DNA of 64,000 bases, taken from Mesorhizobium sp. YM1C-6-2. Lineage in GTDB: Bacteria > Pseudomonadota > Alphaproteobacteria > Rhizobiales > Rhizobiaceae. The stretch covers positions 454,501 to 518,500 of the forward strand of contig NZ_RCIZ01000002.1 of the NCBI RefSeq assembly GCF_003666685.1, written 5' to 3'. The position numbers and the translations under genes are program-made. Below the pieces are notes generated by a model. That model was not told the DNA's origin, did no database searches, and worked only from the letters and a program-made list of their open reading frames with translations. Shown one piece after another: positions 34,163-43,366 of this stretch (within the stretch, counting starts at the first letter, position 1; every line of letters starts with the position of its first letter).

Positions 34163-35166
34163 TTGCTGCTCCGGCGCGTCATCCAGGTGTTGATTATGAC
34201 GGCGCCCACGAGGATCGCGCCGACGAACACGTCGAGGTAGAAGCCTGGTGCTCGCAGGAGCAGCAATACGTCCTCCACCATGTATAGGAGGCAGGCGCCG
34301 ACGAAGATGCCCAGCACCGTGCCGCGGCCGCCGTTGAGAGCCAGGCCGCCGATGACGCAGATGGCGATTGCACGCAGTTCGAGCCCGGTGCCCTGGGCCG
34401 GCGTTGCGGTACCTACGCGGGCAATGCTGATGACGCCTGCGAGCGCGGCGGCGAGGCCGGCGAGCGCGAACGCGATCACCTTGACCCGCTGCGAGGCGAT
34501 GCCGACCGCCGTAGCCGTGCGTTCGTTGCCGCCGACCAGGAACATGTGGTTTCCAAGTTTCGAACGGTGCAGAAGAATCCAGGCAAGAACGGACAGTCCG
34601 ATAAACCAGATGAACGGAGCCTCGATACCGGCCACCGAGCCGGTGAAGATGGCTGCGACCTCGGCCGAGGGACGGAAGGAGACGGAGCCCGATTCGGAAA
34701 GCCATCGCACAATACCGCGCACGACAAGCATGCTGCCCATCGTCGTGATGAAGGATGGGATCGCGGCGCGCACGGTGATCAGACCGTTGATGACGCCGAT
34801 GACGATGCCTACCAGCAGCGCGCATCCGACTGCGATGAGCACAGGATATCCGGCAGTAAAGACGATGGCGGCGACATAGGCCGCAAGCGTGTAGACGGAG
34901 CCCACGGACAGGTCGAACTCACCGGTGATCATGAGAATCCCGACACCCAGAGCTATGATCCCCAGGGTGGGAATAGCCTTCATGAGAAGACCGATATTCG
35001 TGGCGCTGAGGTATCGAAACTCGTTCGGATAGGCGAGCGCGACGAGGACGCAGACGATCTGCAGCAAGATGAAGAGGAGCGTGATATTCGCGATGGGCTC
35101 GCGCATCAGACGCCTGAAGCTGCCTTGCGGCGCCTTTGCAGGCGGGGTCGTGGATATGTCGGCCAT
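34159..35166 (-). CDS. Sugar ABC transporter permease, RbsC/FrcC type
   Basis: 335-aa membrane subunit from ATG 35166 (TTG 35178 is possible). About eight to ten hydrophobic helices are seen. Family-typical stretches are ITGEFDLSVGSVYTLAAYV, VNGLITVRAAIPSFITTMGSM and GGLALNGGRGTVLGIF. It forms the homodimeric channel of the importer. It follows the binding-protein gene after a 99-bp gap that contains a strong hairpin. Confidence 0.92.
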   Translation of the reverse strand: MADISTTPPAKAPQGSFRRLMREPIANITLLFILLQIVCVLVALAYPNEFRYLSATNIGLLMKAIPTLGIIALGVGILMITGEFDLSVGSVYTLAAYVAAIVFTAGYPVLIAVGCALLVGIVIGVINGLITVRAAIPSFITTMGSMLVVRGIVRWLSESGSVSFRPSAEVAAIFTGSVAGIEAPFIWFIGLSVLAWILLHRSKLGNHMFLVGGNERTATAVGIASQRVKVIAFALAGLAAALAGVISIARVGTATPAQGTGLELRAIAICVIGGLALNGGRGTVLGIFVGACLLYMVEDVLLLLRAPGFYLDVFVGAILVGAVIINTWMTRRSSK

Positions 35167-35226
35167 CGATGAAACCAAAAACGGGCAGGAGGGAAGCGGC
35201 TGGAACGCCGTCGCGTAAGTCTGTCG

Positions 35227-35259
35227 AAAAGGTGCCGGCGGAAACCGCCGGCACCCTTT
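35227..35259 (-). terminator. Hairpin with T-run after the sugar-binding-protein gene
   Basis: GGTGCCGGCGG (35231-35241) and CCGCCGGCACC (35245-35255) form a perfect 11-bp stem with a 3-base loop. On the minus strand it is followed by TTTT (35230-35227). It begins about 10 bases after the binding-protein stop and before the permease start. It therefore looks like an intrinsic attenuator that lowers permease expression relative to the binding protein. Confidence 0.75.
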
Positions 35260-35265
35260 AAGGAA

Positions 35266-36246
35266 CTAGCGGTAAGTGCCCGCAAATTCCTTGACGAGTT
35301 CGGCATTGCTGGCATCGATCACAGTGCCGCCAATGGGAATGCTGGACGGCGGGATACCGTACTTGGCGTAGTAGTGGAGCATCACTACCGGCATGTAGCC
35401 CTCGTAGTAGGCGCCGGAGTCGACCGTGGCGACCATGCTGCCGCCGAGGATGGCATCGATGATGCCCGGGCTGAGGTCAAAACCGCCAACGGCGATTTCT
35501 ACTCCTGCCTCCTTGGCCGCTTGGGGCGCGACTTCGGTGACGACGCTGCCGAGGCCGATGACGGCCTTCGTGTTCTGATTGCCGACGAGATATTGCGAGA
35601 TGCGGGTCAGCGCGGTTGCCATCGTTGGAGAAGCGTCAAGGCGCTCCGACGTGATGCCGGCCTCGTCGAGGACAGCTTTGATCCCGCGATAGCGCTCAGT
35701 CCCGTAGAAGGCATCAGGATCCTCCACGGGAGCCACGACATGGTCGCCGCTCTTGAGCTTGCCCGCTTCGATCATGCGCTTCGCGATGCGCTGGCCCGCC
35801 GCGAAGAAGTCCTGGCCCACATAGGCCTGGCTCTCCGTCGCGCCGGGGCGCGGATCGTCCGTGTCGAAGGTGACGACGCCGATGCCCGCGGCCCGCGCCT
35901 TGGCGATATTGTCGGTGAAGGCATCCGGCAGGTAGTTGACCACTGCTATGCCGTCGACGCCGTTGGTGATCGCGGTTTCAAGCAGATTGTTCTGCTTCAC
36001 AGGATCGCTGTCACCATATTGTATGTCGAGGTTTACGCCACGATCGGCGGCAGCCTCCTTCGCCCCGGTGATCACCGGATCCCAGAACGGATCGCCGGCC
36101 GCCGTGTAGATGATGAAGGTGACGTCGACGCTCTCGTCCTGTGCGAGGGCCGGCGCGGACTGCACTGTCCCCAACATTAGCAGCGAAGCCGCGAGCGCGC
36201 GTAAGCGCGATGCGCGAACAAATCTTTCTCCGAATTGGCGTGTCAT
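35266..36246 (-). CDS. Sugar ABC transporter substrate-binding protein, RbsB type
   Basis: 326-aa periplasmic binding protein of the ribose/galactose type I fold. Signal peptide: basic RQFGERFVRASRLR, hydrophobic core, APALAQ cleavage near residue 36. The mature part begins VDVTFIIYTAAGDPFWDPVI and contains QNNLLETAITNGVDGIAV, the classical RbsB pattern. AAGGGAA precedes the ATG. It is encoded 25 bases after the gntR gene, so expression is controlled from the promoter upstream of gntR. Confidence 0.92.
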   Translation of the reverse strand: MTRQFGERFVRASRLRALAASLLMLGTVQSAPALAQDESVDVTFIIYTAAGDPFWDPVITGAKEAAADRGVNLDIQYGDSDPVKQNNLLETAITNGVDGIAVVNYLPDAFTDNIAKARAAGIGVVTFDTDDPRPGATESQAYVGQDFFAAGQRIAKRMIEAGKLKSGDHVVAPVEDPDAFYGTERYRGIKAVLDEAGITSERLDASPTMATALTRISQYLVGNQNTKAVIGLGSVVTEVAPQAAKEAGVEIAVGGFDLSPGIIDAILGGSMVATVDSGAYYEGYMPVVMLHYYAKYGIPPSSIPIGGTVIDASNAELVKEFAGTYR

Positions 36247-36271
36247 TCTGGTTCCCTTCTTCGTTTGAGGT

Positions 36272-37012
36272 TCAGCTTGGAGTATCGGTAGTGTCCAAGG
36301 TGGTCCGGCGGGCGTTTTGACCCTTACGGTCGGATGCGTCGATCATCGCTGAGTCGACGATATGGCGGACGAGGTAGGCAGCAGCGGCATCGCCATCACG
36401 CATGCGGACGAGGCTCAGCAGTTCGCGATGCTCCCGCAACTCACGTTGCTTGAACTCCTCGGGATTGTCGCGCCAGCGATGCGCCTGCAGCAGTTCGAGA
36501 ATCGACCGGATGAAGGCGAGCGAGACAGGATTGCCTGACGCTTCCGCCAGCATGATGTGGAAGCGCATTGCCGGTTCCGCGACATCGCGGCCGGCCTTGA
36601 GAGCCTCCTCGTGCCCGTCGAGCAGACGTTCGATCGCCGCGATCTGGTCGTTGCTGATACGCAGGCAGGTGTAGCGGATCGTCTGGGGCTCGATCATCTC
36701 CCGCGCCTCGATGAGGTCGAGCACTGCGGCGTCGTTGATCAGCAGGCTGATCAGGTCAGGCCGGAAGAGGTCGTCGGCTCCGACGTTCTTGATGAAGCTA
36801 CCCTGGCCGGGGACGATCTGTACGACATTGAGGGTTGAGAGAATCTGCAGCGCCTCTCTGACCGTGGAGCGGCCGACGGACAACTGCTCAACCATCTCGC
36901 GCTCGGACGGCAACTGATCGCCCGGCTTCCAGACGCCTTGCAGGATCAGCTTGATGATCTGGTCGGCCGCCTTGTGTGCTGTGGTCGACTTTTCTATGGG
37001 AGCCAGTTTCAT
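36272..37012 (-). CDS. GntR-family regulator, FadR/FCD subfamily
   Basis: 246 aa from ATG 37012 (an in-frame start at 37063 would run over the operator and promoter). The winged helix covers about residues 10-75: KAADQIIKLILQGVWKPGDQ, LPSEREMVEQLSVGRSTVRE and LQILSTLNVVQIVPGQGSF. The FCD domain follows at about 95-225 (RFHIMLAEASGNPVSLAF; EHRELLSLVRMRDGDAA). It is the first gene of the importer/lactonase/SDR/aldolase operon. A perfect TGGTC-A-GACCA dyad 12 bases before its start codon indicates autoregulation. Confidence 0.9.
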   Translation of the reverse strand: MKLAPIEKSTTAHKAADQIIKLILQGVWKPGDQLPSEREMVEQLSVGRSTVREALQILSTLNVVQIVPGQGSFIKNVGADDLFRPDLISLLINDAAVLDLIEAREMIEPQTIRYTCLRISNDQIAAIERLLDGHEEALKAGRDVAEPAMRFHIMLAEASGNPVSLAFIRSILELLQAHRWRDNPEEFKQRELREHRELLSLVRMRDGDAAAAYLVRHIVDSAMIDASDRKGQNARRTTLDTTDTPS

Positions 37013-37023
37013 TCGCAACCTCG

Positions 37024-37063
37024 TGGTCAGACCAGCAGACCAGATAGTTGCGGCGGCTGTCAA
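37024..37063 (-). promoter_or_regulatory. FadR-type operator overlapping a likely promoter of the gntR operon
   Basis: TGGTCAGACCA (37024-37034) is a perfect 11-bp dyad of the TGGTC-N-GACCA class bound by FadR-type GntR proteins such as PdhR and LldR. A third GACCA half-site lies at 37038-37042. On the minus strand TTGACA (complement of 37058-37063) fits a -35 box, and its -10 region would overlap the half-sites. A repressor bound here would block transcription of the whole 37012-30383 operon. Confidence 0.6.
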
Positions 37064-37443
37064 GCCCGGAGGAATGCGATCACATCAACGAAGCCCTTTT
37101 ATCGAAACATCCGAGGTCAGGGTCCGGATCTATGGCGAGATGCTTGACGTGTTGGCTCATATCGCCGACGTCTTGGCATGGCCGGGGTGACACCGGGCGA
37201 CCGTGTTGTGGTCCAGGTTGAAAAAAGGCGCCGAAGCGCCGATGCTTTATTTCGTGGGACGAATACGCGGATCTTTACGACCGAAACCGCAAACCTACGG
37301 TTGAGCGTTCGGCAGCGGAGCCGCCCCTCACGTCGCTGGCGCACATCTCTTGCTTGAGCATTTTGGCTGCTCGGAGTTCCTGGCTAAGGCGTATGCTATC
37401 GCTGGGCCATGACATTGACGGGTTCGGCTGGCATTGAGCCAGG
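37043..37443. other. Intergenic region between gntR promoter and MOSC gene, no convincing gene
   Basis: The region holds the -35 box of the gntR promoter at its left edge and the orphan minus-strand terminator at 37221-37240. Short open frames exist on both strands, but they span the terminator or lie antisense to the MOSC gene and have no ribosome site. Confidence 0.55.
37221..37240 (-). terminator. Orphan intrinsic terminator (TTCG loop, T6) with no minus-strand gene upstream
   Basis: On the minus strand the sequence reads GGCGC, TTCG loop, GCGCC, then TTTTTT. The 5-bp stem lies at 37227-37240 and the T-run at 37226-37221. No protein gene on the minus strand ends here; the next gene upstream in that direction reads the other way. 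It may end a small RNA transcribed leftward from about 37250-37440, or be a relic. Confidence 0.55.
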
Positions 37444-38139
37444 ATGTCGTTTCCTGCTGATCTGGTTCTGGGTCCCATCTTCGTCGGCAAAGCCGTGACA
37501 CGCTGGGACGGCAGGCCTGCGAGCGCCATTGCCAAGCAAAAGGTAGATGGCAGGATCTGGCTGACAAAGCTTGGACTTCGCGGCGACGAGCAGGCCGACC
37601 TTACCGTCCACGGCGGTCCCGAAAAGGCCTTGCACCACTACGCCGCCGACCACTACCCGTTCTGGCGGGAAAGGATGCCGGACAGTGTCGGGAAATTTGC
37701 GCCGGGCGGATTTGGCGAGAACGTCTCCACCGTCGGGCTGACCGAGGAACAGCTCTGCATAGGCGACGTCCTCCAGCTCGGCGAGGCGGTGGTTCAGATA
37801 TCGCAGGGCCGCCAGCCCTGCTGGAAACTGTCCGCCCATACCGAGCGTGAGGACATGGCGGCGCAATTCCAGAAATCCCGCCGCACCGGCTGGTATTATC
37901 GCGTCCTGCAGGAAGGGTACGTCGAGGCCGGCGCCCCGGTCGCCTTGGCCGAGCGCCCGCAGCCGGAATGGCCCCTCCCGGTGGTGATAGCGGCCCGGTT
38001 CGATCCGAAGCTCGATCCGGCGGAGGCCGGGCGCCTGGCGATGATCGAGGAGTTGTCGACGTCGTGGCGCGAAGGTTTTAGGCGGAAGTCCGTCTCCGGC
38101 TATGTCGAGGACACCGCTCCCCGGCTCGCCGGCACCTGA
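37444..38139 (+). CDS. MOSC domain-containing protein, YiiM type
   Basis: 231-aa MOSC-fold protein. The N-terminus (LGPIFVGKAVTRWDGRPASAI) and GDEQADLTVHGGPEKALHHY match the YiiM group, as does GENVSTVGLTEEQLCIGDVLQLG. The conserved Cys expected of molybdenum-cofactor-handling MOSC proteins is at RQPCWKLSAH. The C-terminal about 60 residues carry the YiiM-specific helical tail. E. coli YiiM reduces N-hydroxylated bases with molybdenum cofactor. The gene is monocistronic and shows no link to its neighbours, which point the other way. Confidence 0.88.
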   Translation: MSFPADLVLGPIFVGKAVTRWDGRPASAIAKQKVDGRIWLTKLGLRGDEQADLTVHGGPEKALHHYAADHYPFWRERMPDSVGKFAPGGFGENVSTVGLTEEQLCIGDVLQLGEAVVQISQGRQPCWKLSAHTEREDMAAQFQKSRRTGWYYRVLQEGYVEAGAPVALAERPQPEWPLPVVIAARFDPKLDPAEAGRLAMIEELSTSWREGFRRKSVSGYVEDTAPRLAGT

Positions 38140-38184
38140 CGCTGGCAGCGACTGACCGCAGCCGATCCGGGAACCTCGCGAGCA

Positions 38185-39002
<818 letters not shown>

Positions 39003-39006
<4 letters not shown>

Positions 39007-40175
39007 CGGCTGCGCCCTCCGCCGAGCGCCTTGGTGCGGATGTAGGTGTTGACCAGCACCGCGGCGAGGATGACGAGGCCGAGGAAGACCTTGAACCAGT
39101 CGGTGTCGATGCCGGTGTAGAAGATGCCCATCTGGACCAGCCCGAAGATCAGCGAGCCGAACAGCACGCCGTAGACGGTGCCGTAGCCGCCGGTGAGCAG
39201 CACGCCGCCGATGACGGCCGCGATGATCGCTTCGAATTCCTTGAGCAGGCCGCGCGTGGTGTCGGCCGAGCCCGCTTCCATCACCTGTATGGTGGCGAGC
39301 AGCGTGGCGGCGCAGGCGGTGCAGATGAAGAGGCTGATCTTCACCCGCCCGACCGGCACACCGACATTCCTCGCCACCTCCTGGTCGCCTCCGGTCGCGA
39401 AGATCCAGTTGCCGTAGCGGGTCTGCGTCAGCACATATCCGGCGGCCGCGGTGATGGCGAGCCACCAGACGATCGAGGCCGGGATGCCGGTGACGAAGGG
39501 GATGCCGTCCGAGCGGGCGGCGATCCAGCCCTGGGCGGCCATCCACCGGAAGAAGCCGGTGAAGACATGGCCGTTGAACAGGCCGGCGGTGGCCGGGTCG
39601 GGCACGTCGTCGAGGATATAGGGGATCTGCGTGCGGCCGGTGACGGCGCGGGTGATGGCGATCGACAGACCGCGCAGGATGAACAGCGAGGCGAGCGTGA
39701 CGATGAAGGATGGCAGCCTGGTCCTGACGACGATCAGGCCGTTCAGATAGCCGACCAGCACCGCGACGGCGAAGGCGGACGCGATGCCGCCCCACAGCGG
39801 GAAGCCGAGCTCGCGCACGGTGAGGCCGATGACGACGCCGGCGAAGCCGATCATCGAGCCGATCGACAGGTCGAACTCGCCGGCGATGATGAGCAGCGCC
39901 GTGGCGGTGGCGATGATGCCGAGCTCCGCCGACAGCGTCAGGAAGGTCATAGCGCCCTGCAGCGAATAGAGGTTCGCGGCACCCGGCAGCAGGGCGAAGA
40001 TGACGATCGTGGCGACCAGCCCGCCGGCTGCGCCGGCTTCGGGACGGCGCAACAGCTTCGTGAACCAGTTGGCGGCGGCAAGCCGTTCGTCGGCCCCGCC
40101 CGCCCGCTTCGGCTTGATGCCGAAACGGTTTTCCTGAGACGTCAGATCCGGGACCTGCTGTTCCACGGCCGTCAT
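39003..40175 (-). CDS. Sugar ABC transporter permease, RbsC/FrcC type
   Basis: 390-aa membrane protein; ATG 40175 has GGGGAG upstream, whereas the in-frame TTG 40187 does not. A 50-residue cytoplasmic N-tail precedes the first helix ([21 protein letters not shown]). Family blocks are [40 protein letters not shown] and [18 protein letters not shown]. It is longer than the paralogue at 34159-35166 because of an insertion around residues 180-240 ([18 protein letters not shown]), as in FrcC-type permeases. Confidence 0.92.
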
Positions 40176-40239
40176 TAGGCTCCCCAATTATTCGATGCGC
40201 AATGCGATCTTGATATCCACCAGCCGGCAAGGCCCGATT

Positions 40240-40260
40240 CCCTCCCCTTGTAGGGGAGGG
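40240..40260 (-). terminator. Hairpin between binding-protein and permease genes (second Frc-type operon)
   Basis: CCCTCCCC and GGGGAGGG form a perfect 8-bp stem with a 5-base loop in the 136-bp gap after the binding-protein stop. There is no T-run. The sequence resembles short GC-rich palindromes scattered between genes in rhizobia, so it may be a repeat element as well as a stability hairpin. Confidence 0.5.
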
Positions 40261-40311
40261 GGCCAGGGTGGAGGTCCGTTGGCGGAAGGATGCTCCGCCA
40301 GATCTCCCGGT

Positions 40312-41292
40312 TTACCGTATCCCGTCCTTGGCGAGACCGAGCATGGCCTTGGCCTTGTCGGGCGTGTCGATGAAGAGCGGGCCGGTATAGGCATCGCTGA
40401 TCGGCCAGAAGCCGTGGGTGGCATTCTCGACCAGATAGATCACCGGCAGGTAGCCCATCAGATATTGCTGGGCATCCATGCCGAAGCCCATCTCGCCGGC
40501 GATGACGGAATCCAGCACTTCGGGGCTGATGTCGAAGGTATAGAGCTTCAGCTTGCCGAACAGCTCCTTCTCGCGGAACATCGGGATCAGCGGGTTGGCG
40601 GCGCCCGCGCCCATGGCAAAGACAGCCTGCACGTCGGGATGCGCTGACAGGTATGCCTCGGTGCGGCGGGTGATGTCGGCCGGGTCGGGCGTCACCGCGA
40701 CCACCTCGGTGCCGCCACCCGACGGCTTCAGCCCGTCGTTCAGCCCGCGGCAGCGGTCGTCCAGGCTGACATTGCCGACCTCGTGGTTGATGCAGACGAC
40801 CTTGAGGATGCCGTCCTTGGCGAGGCGTTCGCCGGCCTTCTTGCCGGAATCATATTCCGACACGGTGCCGACATAGAGGGTGGTGCCCATCTCCTCGCCG
40901 GTCAGTTCGCCGGAATCGACGACGATGACCGGGATGTTGGCTGCGAGTGCTGCCTGCACCGATTTCTTCATCGCGTCGGCGTCGGCGATCGACACGGCGA
41001 TGCCGTCTGGCTTGGTGGCGATCGCCGCCTCCATCAGGCGCGCCTGCTCGATCACGTCGAAGACCTGCGGCGAGTGGTATTCGACCGTCGCGCCGGTCAG
41101 CGCGGCGGCGTCGTCGACTCCGCGCTTGACCACCGACCAGTAGGGGTCGGAGGCGGAGCCGTGGACGACGAAGGCGATGCGGACGTCCTTCGTCTCCTTC
41201 AGGTTGGCGGCCAGCGCGCCGCCGGCGGAAAAGCCCGTGACAAAGCTCGCCGACACGAGAGCGGCGATGGCAAGTTTCGATAACAGCTTCAT
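40312..41292 (-). CDS. Sugar ABC transporter substrate-binding protein, RbsB/FrcB type
   Basis: 326-aa periplasmic protein: signal peptide KLLSKLAIAALVSASFV, then GGALAANLKE with cleavage near residue 29. The mature part DVRIAFVVHGSASDPYWSVV and QARLMEAAIATKPDGIAVSI are typical of type I sugar-binding proteins. The two-cysteine pattern (VVCINHEVGNVSLDDRCRG) suggests a disulfide. GGGAGA precedes the ATG. A ChbG/YdjC deacetylase gene lies upstream in the operon, so a glycan fragment or acetylated sugar may be the ligand. Confidence 0.92.
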   Translation of the reverse strand: MKLLSKLAIAALVSASFVTGFSAGGALAANLKETKDVRIAFVVHGSASDPYWSVVKRGVDDAAALTGATVEYHSPQVFDVIEQARLMEAAIATKPDGIAVSIADADAMKKSVQAALAANIPVIVVDSGELTGEEMGTTLYVGTVSEYDSGKKAGERLAKDGILKVVCINHEVGNVSLDDRCRGLNDGLKPSGGGTEVVAVTPDPADITRRTEAYLSAHPDVQAVFAMGAGAANPLIPMFREKELFGKLKLYTFDISPEVLDSVIAGEMGFGMDAQQYLMGYLPVIYLVENATHGFWPISDAYTGPLFIDTPDKAKAMLGLAKDGIR

Positions 41293-41372
41293 GTTCGGTC
41301 TCCCATTTGCCGTTTGAGTGACAGTTCCCTTGCTGCGCGCCTGCTGGCCGCAGATCGAACGGGGGACCGCGT

Positions 41373-42299
41373 CTATGCGCGCTTGCCCCGTGCGAATTCC
41401 TTGCCGGTGGTTTTGCCTGCGGTCGGCAGCCTGGCGCGCAGTTCGTCGCGCAGCGGCCGCATGCCGACGATGTCGAGATCCTGCGCCAGCAGCCAGCCGC
41501 GAAAACCGTCGCTGCGGAACAGGTCGTATTCCTCGGTGCGGATATAGGCCGAGCGCGGCTCGATGAGTTCGAGTTCGCCCGGTGCATTGAAATGCAGGCA
41601 GAAGAAGGTGAGGCCTTCCTTCACGCCTTCGATGATCGCCTTGTAGGCCGGCTCGGCGGGCTTTGAACGCGGCCGGCTCCATGTGGTCTGAACCGCGGCG
41701 TCGAAGATCGCGAAGCCGGCCGCCCGCGCCTTGTCGACGCCCTTCCTGTGCGCCGCCTCGGTGACGCCGACCAGATTGTCGTTCGGGCTGTAGGCGGCGA
41801 TCGTGCCGGTAAGCAGGATCGGCAGCCGGTATTCCAGGCCGAGCCTCACATAGATGTCGCAGAATTCCGGCGCGAGCGCGCAGCCCATATGCGCATCGAG
41901 ATGGGTGACGTCGACGCCGGCCGCATAGGCTGTCTCGATCTGCGCGCGCAGCTCCGCCTCGACCGCATCGGAATGGGCGAGCCGCCGGGTCGTGGCGACG
42001 TCGGGATGGAAATAGCCGAGTTCGTCGACGAGGCCCGACGCGCGGCCGGGCGCCGTCAGCGGTCCCCATTTGTAGTGGCGCTTCTCGGCGTTGAGCGTGA
42101 GGTGCACGCCGAGGTCGATCGCCGGGTCGGCAGCGGCGGCCTCGGCGATTTCCAGGAACCAGGGGCAGGGCACCATGACGGCGCCTGAACTGCATGCACC
42201 GAGCTTGACCAGCTCCAGGAAGGCGGTGTTGGCGCCGTGGCACATGCCGACATCGTCTTCGTGCAGCACGATGCGGCGCCTGGATCCGGCCGCGCTCAT
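41373..42299 (-). CDS. ChbG/HpnK (YdjC) family carbohydrate deacetylase
   Basis: 308 aa from ATG 42299 (GAGG 11 bases upstream; an in-frame start at 42326 is weaker). The metal site appears as RIVLHEDDVGMCHGANTAF near the N-terminus (Asp pair), plus LGVHLTLNAEKRHY, and the His pair in VTHLDAHMGCA. The family removes acetyl groups from mono- or diacetylated sugars such as N-acetylchitobiose. It is the first gene of an operon with a complete Frc-type importer, so the deacetylase probably acts on the imported sugar in the cytoplasm. No signal peptide is present. Confidence 0.86.
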   Translation of the reverse strand: MSAAGSRRRIVLHEDDVGMCHGANTAFLELVKLGACSSGAVMVPCPWFLEIAEAAAADPAIDLGVHLTLNAEKRHYKWGPLTAPGRASGLVDELGYFHPDVATTRRLAHSDAVEAELRAQIETAYAAGVDVTHLDAHMGCALAPEFCDIYVRLGLEYRLPILLTGTIAAYSPNDNLVGVTEAAHRKGVDKARAAGFAIFDAAVQTTWSRPRSKPAEPAYKAIIEGVKEGLTFFCLHFNAPGELELIEPRSAYIRTEEYDLFRSDGFRGWLLAQDLDIVGMRPLRDELRARLPTAGKTTGKEFARGKRA

Positions 42300-42622
42300 C
42301 GCCGGGCCTCGTTCCCTGGCACGCAAGGATACGTCGCGGGTCGTCCGAAGTCTGTTCCCGAAAGCATGGAACCAACCGTTTAGCCGATGGCGTTCAGCCA
42401 GGGGCGTTGCCCAACTGGATGGGATGGAACCGCGAAATTATAGCACGAGACAGAGCCACTTCGGCGGATTCTGATAGGTACGCTTGGCCTAGGCGGAGCC
42501 TTCCTTTGCGCAGTTGCTAAATGCGGGGGTGGACGGAAGACCGAAAAGTAGAAGGAAAATCCGACCGACGGTCGCGGGTCCGGGCCATCGACTTTCAACT
42601 CTTCTCTGTCTGAGCCCTGTGC
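42300..42622. other. Intergenic region between deacetylase operon and lipoprotein gene, no gene
   Basis: 323 bp without a convincing reading frame; it should hold the promoter of the deacetylase/importer operon. The only pattern I see is a direct repeat of ATGGAACC at 42366-42373 and 42424-42431, 58 bp apart. That could be two half-sites of a regulator, but no regulator gene is adjacent. Confidence 0.5.
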
Positions 42623-43366
42623 TTACCGGTTGTCAAACAATCCTGGTTGCATCTGCAGGAACTCAAAACTGGTGGAAGGGCTAAAGGTCGGTGCTGTCGT
42701 GGTCACGGTCTTCCTACCCTTGGAGTCGACGATCACGACCTGCATAGGTTGCGGTTTCTTGATTTCCTTCATCACAACGGCAAGTCGGTGAGTGTGAGAT
42801 CGTCCGGCGTTGACGCCAAAACCGCCAGTCAGATTGTCGATGCCGAAGCTTGGCCTAAGAAACCCGTCGTATGTAACAACAAACTCGAGCGTCCGGCCGA
42901 GGCTGCTTGGTATCAGCATCGGATCGTCAATTGCGCTGTCGATCCATTCTGCAATTCCCAGTCGCCCCTTTAGAGCAGGAATCGAAACCTCGTATCCAGT
43001 GCAATACGGCCTTTCTTCCGCGGTGTAGACAAAGCTGGAGGTCACCAAGGTCGTATCGCTATCCTTGCCGGTTGCTCCGATGCCAATCCCAAGCCCGAAC
43101 TTGCCGTCCCCAGATGGAATGACCCAATCAAGCGCCGACATGCCAGCGCCTACCCGACGCTCCACAATCAGGAATATCTGGTACTCACCGCCCCATTTCT
43201 TTAGTTCGGGCTCGGATCTAGCCGCCTGCCGCAAGGCGTCTTCGAATTCACATTGGACCATTCGTTGCACGTCGGCAGGCAAGAGCAACTTGCCGTTTTT
43301 ATCCCGCGTCAGGGACGCACAACCAGTTAACAGGCCAAGCGCGACCAAAATTATACGGGCGCGCAT
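42623..43366 (-). CDS. Putative lipoprotein, function unknown
   Basis: 247 aa from ATG 43366, the start that gives a proper lipoprotein signal: MRARIILVALGLLTGCASL with lipobox LTGC, Cys16. The mature protein has no membrane helix and no family I recognise. It contains a region FLIVERRVGAGMSALDWVIP, then glycine-rich GDGKFGLGIGIGATGK, and a C-terminal TTTAPTFSPSTSFEF stretch. It sits alone in visibly AT-richer DNA (42480-43700) than its neighbours, which suggests recent acquisition. A readable longer frame to 43447 lacks a signal peptide at its start and was not chosen. Confidence 0.7.
   Translation of the reverse strand: MRARIILVALGLLTGCASLTRDKNGKLLLPADVQRMVQCEFEDALRQAARSEPELKKWGGEYQIFLIVERRVGAGMSALDWVIPSGDGKFGLGIGIGATGKDSDTTLVTSSFVYTAEERPYCTGYEVSIPALKGRLGIAEWIDSAIDDPMLIPSSLGRTLEFVVTYDGFLRPSFGIDNLTGGFGVNAGRSHTHRLAVVMKEIKKPQPMQVVIVDSKGRKTVTTTAPTFSPSTSFEFLQMQPGLFDNR

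Noticed and set aside
40312-42375. 687-codon frame that would fuse the sugar-binding protein to sequence upstream of it
   Set aside because: The extension is an out-of-frame reading of the deacetylase gene; a proper signal peptide and GGGAGA site place the start at 41292.
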